Below are positions 62,545-64,000 of a stretch of 64,000 nucleotides of DNA, piece after piece. The stretch is taken from contig NZ_OU957226.1 in the NCBI RefSeq assembly GCF_918731615.1, positions 3,039,501 to 3,103,500 of the forward strand, written 5' to 3'. The stretch's first letter is position 1, and the number at the start of each line of letters is the position of its first letter. The notes below the pieces were generated by a model. The model was given only the letters and a program-made list of their open reading frames with translations, was not told where the DNA came from and made no database searches. This stretch comes from Flavobacterium sp. CECT 9288. Its GTDB lineage: Bacteria > Bacteroidota > Bacteroidia > Flavobacteriales > Flavobacteriaceae. A program made the translations under genes and the position numbers.

Positions 62545-62584
62545 TAAACAGTCATAAGGAACAACTGCTACAATGGCAAAACTG

Positions 62585-62612
62585 TACTGAGACTGAAAAC
62601 TGAAAACTGAAA
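62585..62612 (+). repeat. ACTGAAA heptamer repeat before frr
   Basis: Three units, ACTGAAA, ACTGAAA, ACTGAAA (preceded by GAG), lie in the pyrH-frr gap and end just before the frr ATG. They therefore form part of the frr ribosome-binding region. Confidence 0.7.
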
Positions 62613-62614
62613 TT

Positions 62615-63178
62615 ATGACTGAAGAAATTGATTTTATATTAGATAGTACACAAGAATCCATGATAGGATCTATTGCTCATTTAGAAAAAGAATTCTTAAA
62701 CATTCGTGCCGGAAAAGCATCTCCTGCTATGTTAGGAAGTGTTTTTGTGGATTATTACGGATCAGCAACACCATTATCTCAAGTATCAAAAATCAGTGTT
62801 CCTGATGCTAGAACCATCACGTTACAACCGTTTGAAAAAAACATGTTACACCCTATTGAAAAAGCAATTATGATTGCTAATCTTGGGTTTAACCCAATGA
62901 ATAATGGGGATGTAGTAATTATTAGCGTTCCTCCCTTAACAGAAGATCGTCGTAGAGATTTAGCCAAACAAGCAAAATCAGAGGCCGAGGATGCAAAAAT
63001 AGGAATTCGTAATGCACGTAAAGATGCCAATACCGAAATCAAAAAATTAGAAAAAGATGGCACCTCAGAAGACATTTGTAAAAGTGCCGAAGAAGAGGTT
63101 CAAAACTTAACCAACAGTTTTATCAAAAAAATTGATGAACTTTTAGTGGTAAAAGAAGCCGAAATTATGAAGGTGTAA
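62615..63178 (+). CDS. frr: Ribosome recycling factor
   Basis: Splits post-termination ribosomes together with EF-G. The 187-residue protein shows the typical three-helix and beta-domain layout: RAGKASPAMLGSVFVDYYG, SVPDARTITLQPFEKNM, IEKAIMIANLGFNP, and the C-terminal helix with Lys/Glu-rich DGTSEDICKSAEEEVQNL. Length is normal. It is co-transcribed with pyrH. A heptamer tract lies directly in front of its start. Confidence 0.97.
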   Translation: MTEEIDFILDSTQESMIGSIAHLEKEFLNIRAGKASPAMLGSVFVDYYGSATPLSQVSKISVPDARTITLQPFEKNMLHPIEKAIMIANLGFNPMNNGDVVIISVPPLTEDRRRDLAKQAKSEAEDAKIGIRNARKDANTEIKKLEKDGTSEDICKSAEEEVQNLTNSFIKKIDELLVVKEAEIMKV

Positions 63179-63198
63179 ACCTTTCTTACTAATATTTT

Positions 63199-63234
63199 AA
63201 AACCGCCTTGTTTATTGATAAGGCGGTTTTTTTT
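63199..63234 (+). terminator. Terminator after frr
   Basis: Stem AAAACCGCCTT/AAGGCGGTTTT with a ten-base loop and a run of eight T. Confidence 0.93.
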
Positions 63235-63315
63235 ATGGTTAAATATCACCAAAAGTGGGTATTGTAGCTTGTGTACTATTTCTTATTTTTATACAATGAA
63301 AACTAACTAAAAAAT

Positions 63316-64000
63316 ATGAAAACAAACAAACAAACAAACAAACAAACAAACAAAGCGAATCGAGAGATACAAAAATTTGATCAGCCACTATGCCTTTTTG
63401 AGGGTACTGTTGATAAGCCTGATTTTATGTAGTAGTTGCAGCAAGGATAATTATGATAATTATGACACAATAAAAGGAGCTAATAACGTTATTTATGAAA
63501 TTCCAATTGCAGAATTAAATACTGACAACGTTTTCAAAGCTATTTTTTCTAAAAAATTCAATAACAGGTCATTCGAAAATTTCCTTGTTAATAAAAATGA
63601 TTACAAACTTAAATCCACTAATGAGTTTTTCATTCCAGAAAAAAATGCTGTTGTTTCCAAAACAGATTCTTTGATATCATATACCATGTTGATTAAAAGA
63701 AATAGTGAAAAAGTTAATTATTTTGAAAATTTAGTGATTCAAATAAATTCAAAAAACCAATATTCTGCAAATATAATAAGGTATTATCCTAAAAGTTTTG
63801 AAATAAATAAAGATCACAACTCCTTTTCATTAATCGCTGACAAACAACTAGTACCCCTTAATCAAGAGGCTGGAAAAAAAATAAAAAATTCGATGCGCTC
63901 AGATAATCAAACCTGTATATCCGTTAGTTATTCTGTTTGTAATCAAGGTGGCAAAGACCACATTGCAGGAGAAAACTGCACAAAAATTTACAGGGATGTA
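63316..64000 (+). CDS. Probable phase-variable lipoprotein, out of frame here (partial, runs off right edge)
   Basis: A lipoprotein frame opens at 63320 and runs to the right edge without a stop. Its N-terminal part reads HYAFLRVLLISLILCSSCSKD, a signal peptide with a lipobox-type Cys. The best ATG (63316-63318) is followed by eight AAAC units and lies one base out of frame; its own frame stops at TAG 63430 after 38 codons. Loss of one unit, or gain of two, would join ATG to the lipoprotein. A second ATG at 63296 is in frame but meets TAA after four codons. No family is recognised. A sequencing error in the tract would look the same. Confidence 0.6.
63320..63354 (+). repeat. AAAC tetranucleotide repeat (8 units)
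   Basis: Eight AAAC units (63320-63351) plus AAA, right after the ATG. The unit is not a multiple of three, so slippage changes the frame. Compare contingency loci such as the CAAT tracts of Haemophilus influenzae. Confidence 0.9.

Noticed and set aside
63378..63400. TTG starts inside the lipoprotein frame as the normal start
   Set aside because: Possible but weaker than the ATG with the AAAC tract; kept only as an alternative in the feature text.
1..64000. tRNA genes, rRNA, CRISPR arrays, prophage
   Set aside because: No tRNA T-loop/anticodon arrangement, spaced repeat array or phage structural gene was seen on reading both strands.

Overview
The window is AT-rich chromosomal DNA from a member of the Bacteroidota, almost certainly a Flavobacterium or close relative. 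This rests on a secreted protease and a short secreted protein that end in type IX secretion (T9SS) sorting tails, many SPII lipoproteins, a SusC/TonB-type receptor, family-specific genes (DUF3078, DUF3098, DUF3109, DUF4271, DUF4296), the gene order ftsX-DUF3098-uppP-truB, and repeated TAnnTTTG promoter -7 boxes. No tRNA, rRNA, CRISPR array or prophage is visible. One complete IS3-family element is present.

Layout. 1-4986 (-): 5' part of a giant alpha-2-macroglobulin lipoprotein, cut by the left edge. 5246-8604: tadA (-), then dxs and a DUF3078 protein (+). 8664-17365 (-): T9SS-secreted M36 protease, dGTPase, RDD membrane protein, and nrdB/nrdA. 17620-22034: DUF3109 protein, MarC-type membrane protein, a small membrane protein, and a tightly packed operon of HupE-like protein, dCMP deaminase and S41 protease. 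22491-26383: PhoX-like lipoprotein, imelysin/cytochrome c peroxidase fusion, TerB-like protein. 26440-29578: fbp, a GNAT acetyltransferase and aspartate kinase. 29605-31043: an IS3 element sitting in the loop of the aspartate kinase terminator. 31171-36601: large putative outer-membrane protein, a Lys/Ala/Glu repeat protein with a PBCV basic-adaptor tail, and a glycosyltransferase. 36667-43159: PhoR/PhoB-like two-component system divergent from a TonB receptor, a beta-structured lipoprotein and a short T9SS-tail protein. 43275-51626: LuxE-like acyl-protein synthetase, secreted unknown, tyrS, epimerase, DUF4296, pyrC, Dpm-like glycosyltransferase, DUF4271 and hemD. 51795-56385: Lrp regulator, zinc metallopeptidase, and an unusually long leuS. 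56659-59896: ftsX operon. 60268-63178: thioredoxin-like protein, patatin, pyrH and frr. 63316 to the right edge: a lipoprotein whose start codon is separated from its reading frame by eight AAAC repeats.

Most genes are housekeeping: nucleotide metabolism (nrdAB, dgt, dCMP deaminase, pyrC, pyrH), translation (tyrS, leuS, truB, tadA, frr), isoprenoid and envelope synthesis (dxs, uppP, Dpm-like), and cell division (ftsX). The accessory signal is in surface and phosphate-type functions. The PhoBR-like pair, TonB receptor, lipoprotein and PhoX-like gene share upstream direct repeats with 11-bp spacing that resemble Pho boxes.

The most notable unexplained structures are: (i) an apparently phase-variable lipoprotein at 63316-64000, out of frame in this sequence; (ii) three copies of an approximately 80-bp intergenic element with conserved ends and a changing central hairpin (5151-5227, 13573-13650, 16277-16359), one of which abuts a start-less cysteine-rich mini-ORF between nrdB and nrdA; (iii) heptamer repeat tracts, one of them inside leuS; and (iv) an IS inserted into a terminator loop that carries its own terminator in front of the transposase. 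No database search was possible; family names come from sequence recognition.
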